Positions 1 to 8,013 of a stretch of 64,000 nucleotides of DNA are shown here, in pieces. Position numbers and translations under genes: made by a program. The notes below the pieces were generated by a model, which did no database searches, was not told where the DNA came from, and saw nothing but the letters and a program-made list of their open reading frames with translations. Position 1 is the stretch's first letter. Every line of letters starts with the position of its first letter. The DNA is from Paractinoplanes tereljensis (GTDB taxonomy: Bacteria > Actinomycetota > Actinomycetes > Mycobacteriales > Micromonosporaceae): assembly GCF_016862435.1 (NCBI RefSeq), contig NZ_BOMY01000006.1, positions 1 through 64,000 of the forward strand, in the 5' to 3' direction.

Positions 1-755
1 TCGCCCAAACGTTCGTCGCCCAAACGTTCGTCGCCCAAACGTTCGTCGCCCAAACGTTCGTCGCCCAAACGTTCGTCGCCCAAACGTCCGTCGGACGAAC
101 GTTCGGGGCCATAAGCACCGGTGGGCGGGCGGACACGGCCGTCTGCCGCCAGCGCACGGCTCCGGATCGCCTCGACGTCCGCTGTTGTGATCCGCACGCC
201 GGTCACCGCTGCGACCGCCGCCGGCCAGCTGTCCGGACCCAGCGCCCGGTGCAGGGCCGCCACCCCGGCCGCCTCGGCCGCCACCACCAGGACCCCGAGC
301 GCGTCGTCGCCCGAACGCGTCAGCGCCCCGACGATCGCCGCCGCCGGTGTCACGTGCCCGCTGGCCTCGAGCAGCCCGATCTGCCGCCAGGCCCAGGCCC
401 GGCGCCACCGTCCCAACGCGACCGACGACACCAGGTCCACCGCGGCCGCGCGCGGCGATGCGTACCGGACGACGTCCTCCCCGCCGGCCAATGCCCGTCG
501 CACCGCCGCCGCCAGCGCCGCCGACCACACGGCGGTGATGCGTTCGTCACTCGCCCCCGCGTCGACCCGCACCGGAACGTCGAGCCGCCGCAGGCACCAC
601 TCCCCGCCCGGCAGCCCCGCATCCGCCAGGGCGTCCTCCAGCCCGGCCCCGGCGATCCGGCGCAGCAGCAGGTCAATCCGGCCACGGTCCAACATCGGCG
701 GCAAGGTGGCGCTCAGCCGCCCGATCCGCAGATCGGTGCCGACGCCCCCGCTCAT
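1..755 (-). CDS. CIS-operon protein with C-terminal DERLG repeats (3' end beyond window)
   Basis: The open frame starts at ATG 755, overlapping the stop of the preceding tail-protein gene (ATGA), and runs off the left edge after 251 visible codons without a stop. The visible protein begins MSGGVGTDLRIGRLSATLPP. It has a mixed alpha/beta N-terminal part with segments WCLRRLDVPVRVD and WRRAWAWRQIGLLEA, then Ala-rich helices. From about residue 222 it becomes a tandem Asp-Glu-Arg-Leu-Gly repeat. As the last visible gene of the CIS operon after baseplate genes, it sits where Pvc13/Pvc14-like (fibre or tape-measure) genes are expected. The N-terminal style resembles what I recall of CIS tape-measure proteins, but that is inference. 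The coding call is strong because frame, overlap and repeat register agree; the function is weak. Confidence 0.7.
   Translation of the reverse strand, partial: MSGGVGTDLRIGRLSATLPPMLDRGRIDLLLRRIAGAGLEDALADAGLPGGEWCLRRLDVPVRVDAGASDERITAVWSAALAAAVRRALAGGEDVVRYASPRAAAVDLVSSVALGRWRRAWAWRQIGLLEASGHVTPAAAIVGALTRSGDDALGVLVVAAEAAGVAALHRALGPDSWPAAVAAVTGVRITTADVEAIRSRALAADGRVRPPTGAYGPERSSDGRLGDERLGDERLGDERLGDERLGDERLG
3..92 (-). repeat. 15-bp tandem repeat encoding DERLG pentapeptides
   Basis: Five perfect 15-bp units (coding strand GACGAACGTTTGGGC) plus one variant unit (DGRLG) lie at 3-92, and a partial unit continues past the window edge. The unit length is a multiple of three and stays in frame with the gene starting at 755, so copy changes would lengthen or shorten the protein without a frameshift. 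Confidence 0.9.
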
Positions 756-2752
756 GACGACCCGCCCGCGAGCGACGACCCGCCCGCGAGCGACGACCCA
801 CCAGTGAGTGATGGGCCGGCGCTGAAGGGTGGGCCGCCGCCGAGCAGGCCGTCGATTCCCAGGGCGGATTCGCCGAGGACGAACGGCGTGCCGAGTGCGC
901 CGGCCAGCGCGACCGTGTTGGCCTGCACCCGCATGTCGTCGCCGACGCGCGGGCCGGCGCCCAGGTCGCGGATCTCCCACGAGGTGTGCGCGGGGGCGTG
1001 TTCGCGCAGGATGCGTTCCACCACCCGGTGGCGGTCGTCGTCGAGGTCGGCGCGCAGGTAGACCAGGAACCGGTGGGCCGGGTCCGGCTCGCCAGGTATC
1101 CGCCACCGTTCGATGAGGGCGGGCGGATAGCCGAGGAAGATCTCCAGGATGCGGGCCAGCCCGGCCGCGGTCCCCCGGCGGGCGAAGAGCGGGTAGGCCT
1201 CGGCCACCAGGGTGCGCCGGGCAGCTTCCGGCCAGCTCTCGTCCAGGACCAGGCCGGCCAGTCCGGCCAGCCAGGGCAGCATCTCGGCCGGCACCGCGGC
1301 CGGGTCGAGCAGCCGCGATCGGGTCGCGGCACGCTGGTCGGCATCGTGCAGGAGACCTTCGGCGGGGGTGAGGAACCTGTGCAGGAAGTCGGCCGCCACC
1401 AGATCCCGGGACCAGGCTCGCGGCAGGTAGTCGAGCAGGCGATGGCCGGTGCGTTCGATGCGCACCGCGCGGACCCGTGGGGTGACCGCGCCGGTGCCGA
1501 TCAGCCGCAGCCCGATCCAGAGGTAGCGGCCCGGCGACCCGGCGGCGGGTGCCTCGTACGTCTGGTCCGAGTCGTCCAGCCGCCGGTAGAGGGGCCGCCA
1601 CTGGACATCGGCCCACCGGGTGGCCGGCGGAAACGGCGGCGGGAGCGTGTCGGGGTGCGCGACCACGCTTCCCCGGTCGGGCGGTGCCGGGTCCAGCGGC
1701 TGGGCCACCTCGTCGTCGTCGGTGGTCAGGCCGGCGATCTCGAGGTCGGTGCCGACCGGCAGGCACGCGTCCAGGAGCACCCGGCCCCACCGGTTGCGGT
1801 ATCGCCCGCTGTCCAGCCGGTAGCTGACCAGGGTGCCGTTCGCCCGGTAACCGGCCGCCGAGCCGGCCGTCCAGCCCACCCCGTCCGCGGTGGTGTAGCC
1901 GACCGCACCGTCGGCGCTGACCGCGATCGCGCCACCGTCGTACTCATCGGCGCGGATTGGTTCGATCTCCCGCCAGGCCCCCTGGCGCGGGGTGAAGCGG
2001 CGGAACGGCCGGGCCGGGTCGCGGCCGACGACAAGGGTTCCGTCGGGTGTTACGGCCAGGTCGGTCGCGCCGTCCACCTCGAGAACGGTGGTGCCGTCGG
2101 TGCGGCAGATCAGTGCCTCCCGGCCGGCCGGATGCCGCCACAGCACGAGGAGCGCACCATCGGGGCCGGCCGCGAGTCGCCACGGCACCAGGCCATCCGA
2201 GCAGTGCGGACCCGAAACGGCAGCCGGACCCAGAAGGACAGCCGGGCCAGGAAGAGCTCCGTGCCGCAGCCAGACGAGGCCGGCCGGTTCGTCGGTGAGT
2301 ATCGCGATGTCGGGCCCGACCACGGCGAGGTCGACGGGCTGTCCCGGTCCGGCGGCGACCGCGGTGATCCGGTTCTGGGTCCAGAGGTCGGCGGTGACGA
2401 TCTCGTCGTCGTGCGCGTGGGCCGCGTACAGGCGCTGGTCCTGGTCTATCGCCAGCGCGACCGGCCGGCCGGGGTCGGCGGCCGGGAACGGCTCGACGGT
2501 CCCGGAGGCCAGGTGCCGCCACACGTGGGTGGTGTCGGGGCCGCGGTTGACGAAGGCGTGTCCCCACTGGTCGAAGGCGAGCCCACCTCGCTCCGGCGGA
2601 TCAGGAGCCGGATCCGGCAGCACGTCGTCCGGCCAGGTGAGCTGGATGCCGCCGGTGTCGCCGGGACCGGCGAAGACCGCGGTGGCGGTGTGCCGGCACC
2701 GGCTCCACTGGTCGATGTCGGTGAGGACGCTCAGGTCCCGCTCGGCGCTCAT
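752..2752 (-). CDS. CIS tail/baseplate protein with P2 gpI-type domain
   Basis: 666 aa, starting at ATG 2752, which overlaps the stop of the baseplate-J gene (ATGA). The first ~420 residues are beta-rich with repeated G-W/D segments resembling a beta-propeller. Around residues 440-540 is the phage tail protein I-type signature (LLDYLPRAW, LPWLAGLAGLVLD, ARRGTAAGLARILEIFLG) seen in the TIGR02242 tail-domain family. The protein ends in a short Gly-Ser-Leu-Ala repeat (GGSSLA, 18-bp DNA units near 756-800), and the next gene starts inside that tail. In Pvc/Afp-type systems the matching protein links the baseplate to the fibres (Pvc12-like). Family assignment is from recognised motifs; the propeller call is inference. 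Confidence 0.8.
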   Translation of the reverse strand: MSAERDLSVLTDIDQWSRCRHTATAVFAGPGDTGGIQLTWPDDVLPDPAPDPPERGGLAFDQWGHAFVNRGPDTTHVWRHLASGTVEPFPAADPGRPVALAIDQDQRLYAAHAHDDEIVTADLWTQNRITAVAAGPGQPVDLAVVGPDIAILTDEPAGLVWLRHGALPGPAVLLGPAAVSGPHCSDGLVPWRLAAGPDGALLVLWRHPAGREALICRTDGTTVLEVDGATDLAVTPDGTLVVGRDPARPFRRFTPRQGAWREIEPIRADEYDGGAIAVSADGAVGYTTADGVGWTAGSAAGYRANGTLVSYRLDSGRYRNRWGRVLLDACLPVGTDLEIAGLTTDDDEVAQPLDPAPPDRGSVVAHPDTLPPPFPPATRWADVQWRPLYRRLDDSDQTYEAPAAGSPGRYLWIGLRLIGTGAVTPRVRAVRIERTGHRLLDYLPRAWSRDLVAADFLHRFLTPAEGLLHDADQRAATRSRLLDPAAVPAEMLPWLAGLAGLVLDESWPEAARRTLVAEAYPLFARRGTAAGLARILEIFLGYPPALIERWRIPGEPDPAHRFLVYLRADLDDDRHRVVERILREHAPAHTSWEIRDLGAGPRVGDDMRVQANTVALAGALGTPFVLGESALGIDGLLGGGPPFSAGPSLTGGSSLAGGSSLAGGSS

Positions 2753-4851
2753 CCGCAGTCGGCCGGCGGGTAGGCCACGATGTGCCGGGTGGCGGGCGGG
2801 AGCGGCGGCGGTGCGGGGTCGGCGGCGCCGGACGTTCCGGCGGTCACGTCGAGGGTGCCGATCGCCGGCACCTCGAACGGGCCGAGGTCCACGGTGGGCT
2901 GGGCGGCGGTCTGGCCGGTCGGGCGCAGCGCGAGGGTGTCGATGTATTCGACGCCGTCGACCTGACCGGCGACGGCCATCAGTTCGGCGGCGCGGACCGT
3001 ACGCCCGAGCGGCCAGCCGCGACCGTCCGGCCCGTACGGCGGCAGGGGGGCCAGGTATTGCCGCAGGATCAGGTCGACCCAGCGGCGGACCGCGTCGATC
3101 TGGTAGCCGGGCCGGGTGACGACCCGGACGGCCAGGGTGAGCTCGCGATACGCGGGGGCGACGACCTCGATCCGGGTGGTGATCAGCCGGCGTTCGTCGA
3201 GGTGCAGGGCCACCCGGCGGACCAGTCCGGCGTCGGGCAGCGGCGCGTCCGGATGCCGGGCGTCCGCGGCCGGGAAGACGACCACGGTGATCGCGCCGGG
3301 AGCGGTGGGCAGCGGCTCGGCCCGGCTCACCCCGGGCACCTCGAGGGTGAGGGCCCGGAAGTCGTCGGCGGTGACCGCGCGGTCGCGGCGGTGCACGGTT
3401 GCCGGTGTCTCGTCGAGCGCCTCGGCGAGGTTCTGGGCGTCGCCGCCACCCCGCGCGGGCAACGGATTGCGCACCTTGGCGCCGTGCCCGTCGACCACCG
3501 CGGTGATCGCCTCGGCCGCGACGTTGCCGGCCGCGCCGCCGCCGTAGCGGTAGGTCAGCACCCGGATCCGGTCGCCGATCTGCGGGCGGCGGGTGCCGGG
3601 CCCGCCGAAGTGAACGAGGCCGGGGGCGCTCTCCACCCGATAGTGCCGGTCCTCCGGGCCGCTGCGGCTGAGGTCGTCGACCTCCTGCCAGGTCTGCCAG
3701 CCGCCGACCTCCTCGACCTCCAGCCGTACGGTTCCCGGCACGACGCCCTGTTTGGTCAGCGAGTAGCTCTGGCCGGCGTCGCCGGTTCCGCTGCCCAGCA
3801 GTTCGGCGGCGGTGACGGTGCGGGTCTGTTCGGCGTCGGCGGCGTTCGCGCCGACCCAGCGCACCCGGGGCATCGGCGGCAGCGGTTCGTTGCCGGGCGG
3901 GAGCGGGCGGGTCGCCCGTAGCCAGGCGACGATGGTGGGCCCGAGGTCGGCGGGCACGGTCGGCGGGTCGTCCTCGGCGCCGCGGTCGGTGGTGACCGCC
4001 GGGAAGTCCGGCGGCAGCTGCAGTTGCACCACGCCGGTGCCGGTCAGGCCGCGGGTGGTGTCGTGCAGCACGGGGACGTCGGTCCACTGGCCGGGGCCGT
4101 CCCATCGCTGCCAGCGCATGGCCGGCGGGTCGGCGGCGAACGCGCGACCGGGGTGGAGAGCGGATCCGGCCAACTCGTCGAGGGAGTCGTCGACGGCCAC
4201 GCCGAGGAACACCGACTGCCCGCCGAGCAGCCGCAGGTCGGTCTGGCGGATCCGGGTCAGGGCCACCCACAGGGCGTGGTCGGCGGTGGCTTCGACGTCG
4301 AGCGGGCCGCTGCCGTCCGGCTTGTCGGGCAGCACCGTGGTCTCGTACGCGATCGAGCCCTGCACGTCGGCCGTGGTGGCCGGCAGTTTGGCCCGGCGCA
4401 GGGCTTCGAGCAGCCGCTGCCGCTCCTCGGGAGTGGCCGCCGCGCCGGTGACCCGGACGACCTTGCCCGCGCCGGCGGCACCGATCGGCCAGACGTACAC
4501 CTCGTTTGTGGTCTCGAATTCGATGCTGCCGGCGCGCAGTCCGGTGCGGGCGAGCAGTTGCACCCCGGCCGGATCGGTGGTGCCGGCGGCGACCAGGGTG
4601 GCGGCCGGAACGGCCGGGCGAGGTTCCGCGCCGAGCAGGTTGAGGAAGGCGGTCTTGGTGGCGTCCGGGATCTGGTTCAGCCGGAACAGCACGCTCTCGC
4701 CGAGGTAGGCGAACAGTTCGAGGAGGGCGATGCCGGGGTCGCTCTCGTTGTGATCGGTCCACTCGGGAGCGTAGACGCGGATCCGGTCGATCAGTTCCCG
4801 CCGGAGGTCCTCGTACGACCGGTCGTCCAGGATGGGCCGGATCAGCGGCAT
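2749..4851 (-). CDS. CIS baseplate J-like protein (gp47/Pvc11)
   Basis: 700 aa. ATG 4851 (MPLIRPILDDRSYEDLRREL) is preceded by GGAGG at good spacing, so I prefer it to the upstream in-frame start. The opening segment, with ELFAYLGESVLFRLNQIPD soon after, is typical of the putative phage baseplate assembly protein family TIGR02243. The C-terminal half has the baseplate J fold, with a segment near residues 517-575 reading ITVVVFPAAD and LDERRLITTRIEVVAP. In related particles this protein forms the baseplate wedge that couples the spike hub to sheath contraction. The gene overlaps its downstream neighbour by four bases and follows gp25 closely, the standard wedge order. Confidence 0.9.
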   Translation of the reverse strand: MPLIRPILDDRSYEDLRRELIDRIRVYAPEWTDHNESDPGIALLELFAYLGESVLFRLNQIPDATKTAFLNLLGAEPRPAVPAATLVAAGTTDPAGVQLLARTGLRAGSIEFETTNEVYVWPIGAAGAGKVVRVTGAAATPEERQRLLEALRRAKLPATTADVQGSIAYETTVLPDKPDGSGPLDVEATADHALWVALTRIRQTDLRLLGGQSVFLGVAVDDSLDELAGSALHPGRAFAADPPAMRWQRWDGPGQWTDVPVLHDTTRGLTGTGVVQLQLPPDFPAVTTDRGAEDDPPTVPADLGPTIVAWLRATRPLPPGNEPLPPMPRVRWVGANAADAEQTRTVTAAELLGSGTGDAGQSYSLTKQGVVPGTVRLEVEEVGGWQTWQEVDDLSRSGPEDRHYRVESAPGLVHFGGPGTRRPQIGDRIRVLTYRYGGGAAGNVAAEAITAVVDGHGAKVRNPLPARGGGDAQNLAEALDETPATVHRRDRAVTADDFRALTLEVPGVSRAEPLPTAPGAITVVVFPAADARHPDAPLPDAGLVRRVALHLDERRLITTRIEVVAPAYRELTLAVRVVTRPGYQIDAVRRWVDLILRQYLAPLPPYGPDGRGWPLGRTVRAAELMAVAGQVDGVEYIDTLALRPTGQTAAQPTVDLGPFEVPAIGTLDVTAGTSGAADPAPPPLPPATRHIVAYPPADCG

Positions 4852-4867
4852 CGCTCGGCACCTCCGG

Positions 4868-5236
4868 TCAGCGCAGGTAGAAGGGGAAGACGAGGTTGTC
4901 CGGACGCTGGTCGAGCAGCTGGACGTAGGAGATGTCGATCCAGACAAGTGCAGGATCGTCGCCCGGCGTCACCGCAACGTTCGTCAGCTGGATCCGGGGC
5001 TCCCACCGGGACAGCGCCTCGGTCACGTCCTCCTGGATGGCGGCCCGGGTGACCGCGCTGTTCGGCGCCATCAGGTAACGGCGCAGCCCGCAGCCGAAGG
5101 CCGGCAGCATGATGCGTTCACCCGGGTCGGTGTCGAGGATGACGCCGATCGACTGCCGCACCAGGTCGAGGCCGCCGACGTAGGCGAACGGCGCGACGGG
5201 GAACCGGAATCCGTTGCCGAGCCAGTCGGTCGTCAT
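4868..5236 (-). CDS. CIS baseplate gp25-like protein (Pvc9)
   Basis: 122 aa, the usual size of the GPW/gp25 family. The sequence has the family landmarks: LVRQSIGVILDTDPGERIM, then LPAFGCGLRRYLMAPN, a helical segment, and a C-terminal strand pair with the family's R-x-Q-L-T-N pattern (EPRIQLTNVAV). gp25 clamps baseplate wedges to the first sheath ring and primes sheath polymerisation. The gene lies 24 bp after the upstream gene and 16 bp before baseplate J. Confidence 0.92.
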   Translation of the reverse strand: MTTDWLGNGFRFPVAPFAYVGGLDLVRQSIGVILDTDPGERIMLPAFGCGLRRYLMAPNSAVTRAAIQEDVTEALSRWEPRIQLTNVAVTPGDDPALVWIDISYVQLLDQRPDNLVFPFYLR

Positions 5237-5260
5237 CCGCCGATGCTGCGCCGGGAGGCG

Positions 5261-6019
5261 TCACCCGCCCGTCGCGGGCATCCGCAACGGCGCGATCCGG
5301 AACGGCGCCCCGGGAACGCTGACCCAGGCGCCGGGCCGGCAGTCCGGCGGTGTCCACCGGGCCACGCAGTGCATCCGGTAGGTCCACCGGTCATCCGGCC
5401 GGGCCACCTCGTGAAACGGCACCTCGGAAGGCAAAGATCCAAACCATTGGTTGCGTACGGCGTCGGGGCGCCGCCACATCGGGTACTCCCGTTCGCCGGA
5501 AATCCGGTGCCGGTGAAAAACCGAGCTCATCGGCGACCATCCGCCCGGGTCCAGTTGCACCTCGCGCTTCCGCGTCGCGCCCCGGCGGCGCATGTCCTGC
5601 CGATAGCGCAACCGCAGGTTGAGCGGGACGAAGGCGGCGGCGAACAGCAGGTCGGTCAGATCGGCGATGCTCAGCCGGGCACCGGTGTCCGCCGCGATCT
5701 TCCGGGCCAGCCGGAACAGCGACGGTCCGGGCACGACCTCGTACCGCTCCCGGCGGATCACCAGGCTGACCTGGATGTCGCTGACGTCATTGCCGGGCGG
5801 CTCCAGCTCGGTCACGACGGCGTAGAAGCGATCGTGGTTGGACTGGAACGCGGTCGGATGCGGCACCGGGAACTCGGACAGCGGCGGCTCCAGGTACCGC
5901 CACACCTCGGGCGGCCCGAGGCCCGGTCCGGTCGGATCGGCCAGGAGATCGGGCACCCAGAGCGGCTTGTCGTAGCGCACCACCACCGGCGCGCGCACCC
6001 GGAGGGCCGGCCGGCTCAC
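5261..6019 (-). CDS. CIS-operon protein of unknown function
   Basis: 252 aa. GTG 6019 overlaps the stop of the gpV gene (GTGA), which decides the start. I do not recognise a named domain. The protein has no signal peptide or membrane segment, is rich in Trp, Tyr and Arg, and has a beta-strand-like N-terminus (ALRVRAPVVVRYDKP) and a Pro/Trp-rich C-terminus. Its place between the spike hub gene and gp25 suggests a structural baseplate part. No PAAR-type spike tip gene is visible in the operon, but this protein lacks the PAAR-motif pattern, so I do not assign it that role. Confidence 0.6.
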   Translation of the reverse strand: MSRPALRVRAPVVVRYDKPLWVPDLLADPTGPGLGPPEVWRYLEPPLSEFPVPHPTAFQSNHDRFYAVVTELEPPGNDVSDIQVSLVIRRERYEVVPGPSLFRLARKIAADTGARLSIADLTDLLFAAAFVPLNLRLRYRQDMRRRGATRKREVQLDPGGWSPMSSVFHRHRISGEREYPMWRRPDAVRNQWFGSLPSEVPFHEVARPDDRWTYRMHCVARWTPPDCRPGAWVSVPGAPFRIAPLRMPATGG

Positions 6020-6735
6020 AGAATGTTCCCGACACCCGGCGAGTACGAGGGCGACACCACCGAGGTGGTGGCGATGATGGTGGTGGCCTGCAGCACCCCG
6101 CTGAACGTGGTCATCGGCGCGGACACGCTGACCATCGGGGCCGTGACGGTCACCTGCACATTGCCGTTGACCTGCACCGCGGTCGCGGTCAGGGTGACCG
6201 AGCAGCCGAGCGCGTGCGACACCGTGAGCTGGCTCTGGTCCATCGTCACGTGATGCCCGGAGGCGGTGCGCACCTCGGCCGAGCCGCCCGAGCCGTCGTC
6301 CAGCACGACCTTGTTCCCGTTGCTGGTGACCACGGTGATCTTCGCGCCGGCCGCGCCGTCGTCGAACTCCAGGCTGCTGCCGGACCGCGTCTTAAGGACT
6401 CGCAGGTCGTTCGCGTCGGTCGGTGCTTCCGGCTGACTGCGAACCCCGTTCCAGGCACACCCGATGACGTACGGGCGGCGCAGGTTGCCGGCCTCGAACG
6501 CGACCACCACCTGACTGTCCACCTCCGGCACGATCTGCAGGCCCTGCTGGTCGTCGGCGTACGGCGAGCACAGCGTCGCCCAGGCCCGCACGTCCCGGTC
6601 ACCGTCCGCGCCGAGCCATGGGAAACGCACCTCGACCCGGCCCAGCGAATCCGGGTCGACCAGGTCGGTGACGAGTGCCGGATAGACGCCGAAGTAGCCG
6701 GGTGCGCTGCCGTCGGCGGGCGTGGGCATACTCAT
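6016..6735 (-). CDS. CIS spike protein, gpV/gp5-type OB-fold
   Basis: 239 aa, ATG 6735 overlapping the previous stop. Residues ~10-110 form the baseplate assembly protein V/VgrG OB domain: YPALVTDLVDPDSLGRVEVR, FPWLG, ARVWAT-like ARAWATLCSPYADD, then a VDSQVVVAFEAGN run and RRPYVIGCAWNG. The remainder is low-complexity, beta-rich and Thr/Val-heavy (VTVTAPMVSVSAP), as expected for the triple-stranded beta-helix needle of a spike. In Pvc8-type proteins the gpD and gpV parts are fused. Here they are two adjacent genes, this one and 6732-7820. Confidence 0.88.
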   Translation of the reverse strand: MSMPTPADGSAPGYFGVYPALVTDLVDPDSLGRVEVRFPWLGADGDRDVRAWATLCSPYADDQQGLQIVPEVDSQVVVAFEAGNLRRPYVIGCAWNGVRSQPEAPTDANDLRVLKTRSGSSLEFDDGAAGAKITVVTSNGNKVVLDDGSGGSAEVRTASGHHVTMDQSQLTVSHALGCSVTLTATAVQVNGNVQVTVTAPMVSVSAPMTTFSGVLQATTIIATTSVVSPSYSPGVGNIL

Positions 6736-7820
6736 CGGCTCACCTCGTTGAGGCTTGGCCGCTCGGCCTCGAACCGGGTCCGGAAGCCCTGCGGCGGATC
6801 GAACAGGTGACAGACCTTGGTGACGTAGTACCCGGAACCGTCGAACGGCGCCCCGACGTGCCGCAGCGTCAACCGGCTGCCGACCACCATCTCGGGCGTG
6901 CCGCGGGTGGTGCCGTGCACGGTGACGAACCGGCGGGCCCGGCGCAGCATCTCGGCCCGGGACCAGGCGGTCGCCTCATCGGCGGTCAGCGCCGCCTCGC
7001 GGACCCGGTAGGAGACCGCGTCGCCCATCGCCTTGGCCACCAGGCGCGGACCGGAGCGGCCGGCGGTGATCTCGGCGTCGGCCACGTCGGCCCCGGCCCG
7101 CTCCTCGATGGTCTTGCCGGAGGTGGCGTCGTAGCCGGTCACCACCACGCTGCTGCGTTGCTCGGCCAGGTCGGCGGTGAGCCGGGCGGTGAGCAGGTCG
7201 ACGCCCTGGGTCAGGGTGACGGCGGTGCCGGACCGGGCGGTACGCGACCGGAAGTGCAGGGTCCGCCCGGTCGCCCACAACTCGGCCCGGATCAGCCGGG
7301 CCCGCTCCCGCAGGAACGCCAGGTCGCTCTGGTTCCACTGCTGGACGACGTCGTAGCGGGGCCCGTCGGCGCTGACGTCGGCGCTCAGCCCGTGCTCACC
7401 GGCCAGTTCGGCGGCGATGTCGGCGTCGGTGGCGTCGACGTAGGTGCGCATCCGGCGGGTCATCCGCAGCCGCATCAGTACGTCCTCGGCCAGCACCACC
7501 ACGGTCGGCGGGTCCCCGTCGCCGAAGACCGCCTCCAGCGCCGACACCTGCCCCTCGAAGATGTGCCGCTGGTTGCCCTCGGCCCCGATGGTGACCCGCA
7601 CCGACCGTCCGAAGTCGACGGTCGCGCCGTCCAGGTGGTACATCGCGCCGGGCGGCCCGGTCGCGTGCCCGCCGACGGCGATGAACTCGGCCTGCATCCG
7701 TTTCAGCCCGTCCACGCCCTCGGTGATCTCCAGCCGGGCGCAGTCCCGGGCCAGCGGCCGGACCAGTTCCCCGTCGACGGTGAAGACCGGCGCCACCGCG
7801 GAAAACATTGGCTCAGTCAT
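6732..7820 (-). CDS. CIS spike hub protein, gpD-like (phage late control D)
   Basis: 362 aa, ATG 7820. It matches the phage late control gene D / VgrG N-terminal hub family: FTVDGELVRPLARDCARLEITEGVDG, GRSVRVTIGAEGNQRHIFEGQVSALEA-type text, and a C-terminal GSRLTLRHVGAPFDGSGYYV segment. The hub sits under the tube and carries the spike encoded by the next gene. It overlaps the upstream 58-aa gene by 8 bp and the downstream gpV gene by 4 bp, indicating translational coupling of the two spike halves. Confidence 0.85.
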   Translation of the reverse strand: MTEPMFSAVAPVFTVDGELVRPLARDCARLEITEGVDGLKRMQAEFIAVGGHATGPPGAMYHLDGATVDFGRSVRVTIGAEGNQRHIFEGQVSALEAVFGDGDPPTVVVLAEDVLMRLRMTRRMRTYVDATDADIAAELAGEHGLSADVSADGPRYDVVQQWNQSDLAFLRERARLIRAELWATGRTLHFRSRTARSGTAVTLTQGVDLLTARLTADLAEQRSSVVVTGYDATSGKTIEERAGADVADAEITAGRSGPRLVAKAMGDAVSYRVREAALTADEATAWSRAEMLRRARRFVTVHGTTRGTPEMVVGSRLTLRHVGAPFDGSGYYVTKVCHLFDPPQGFRTRFEAERPSLNEVSR

Positions 7821-7989
7821 CGAACGCCTCGGCCGCGAGCCGGGCGGTCAGCTCGCGCGCTCGCTGGATCTCGCCCCGGACGTGCTCGGCGAGCTGGGCG
7901 TTCCGCGCCGGGTCGGTGCCGGGTGGCGCCGCCGGCAGGCCGGCCTCCGCGGTGACGTCGGAGTGCACCTCCGAGATGTGCACGCTCAT
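7813..7989 (-). CDS. 58-aa CIS-operon protein (Pvc6-like by position)
   Basis: An ATG at 7989 opens a 58-codon frame that stops at 7813, overlapping the gpD start by 8 bp. The protein begins MSVHISEVHSDVTAEAG and ends in an Arg/Glu-rich helix (RARELTARLAAEAFDD). It fills an otherwise empty 190-bp gap in a fully packed operon, and both ends fit the overlap pattern of its neighbours. Pvc/Afp clusters carry a small gene of about this size (Pvc6/Afp6) beside the LysM gene, so I infer it is a positional counterpart. No domain can be named. The ribosome-binding site is weak. Confidence 0.7.
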   Translation of the reverse strand: MSVHISEVHSDVTAEAGLPAAPPGTDPARNAQLAEHVRGEIQRARELTARLAAEAFDD

Positions 7990-8013
7990 GGCGCCAGCGT
8001 GGTCCGGCCGGCG

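Noticed and set aside
1..92. CRISPR-like array
   Set aside because: Units are contiguous 15-mers without spacers and are in frame with a gene.
986..2773. 595-codon plus-strand open frame
   Set aside because: Lies fully antisense to the recognised tail protein; long shadow frames are expected at this GC content and it has no domain or ribosome-binding site.
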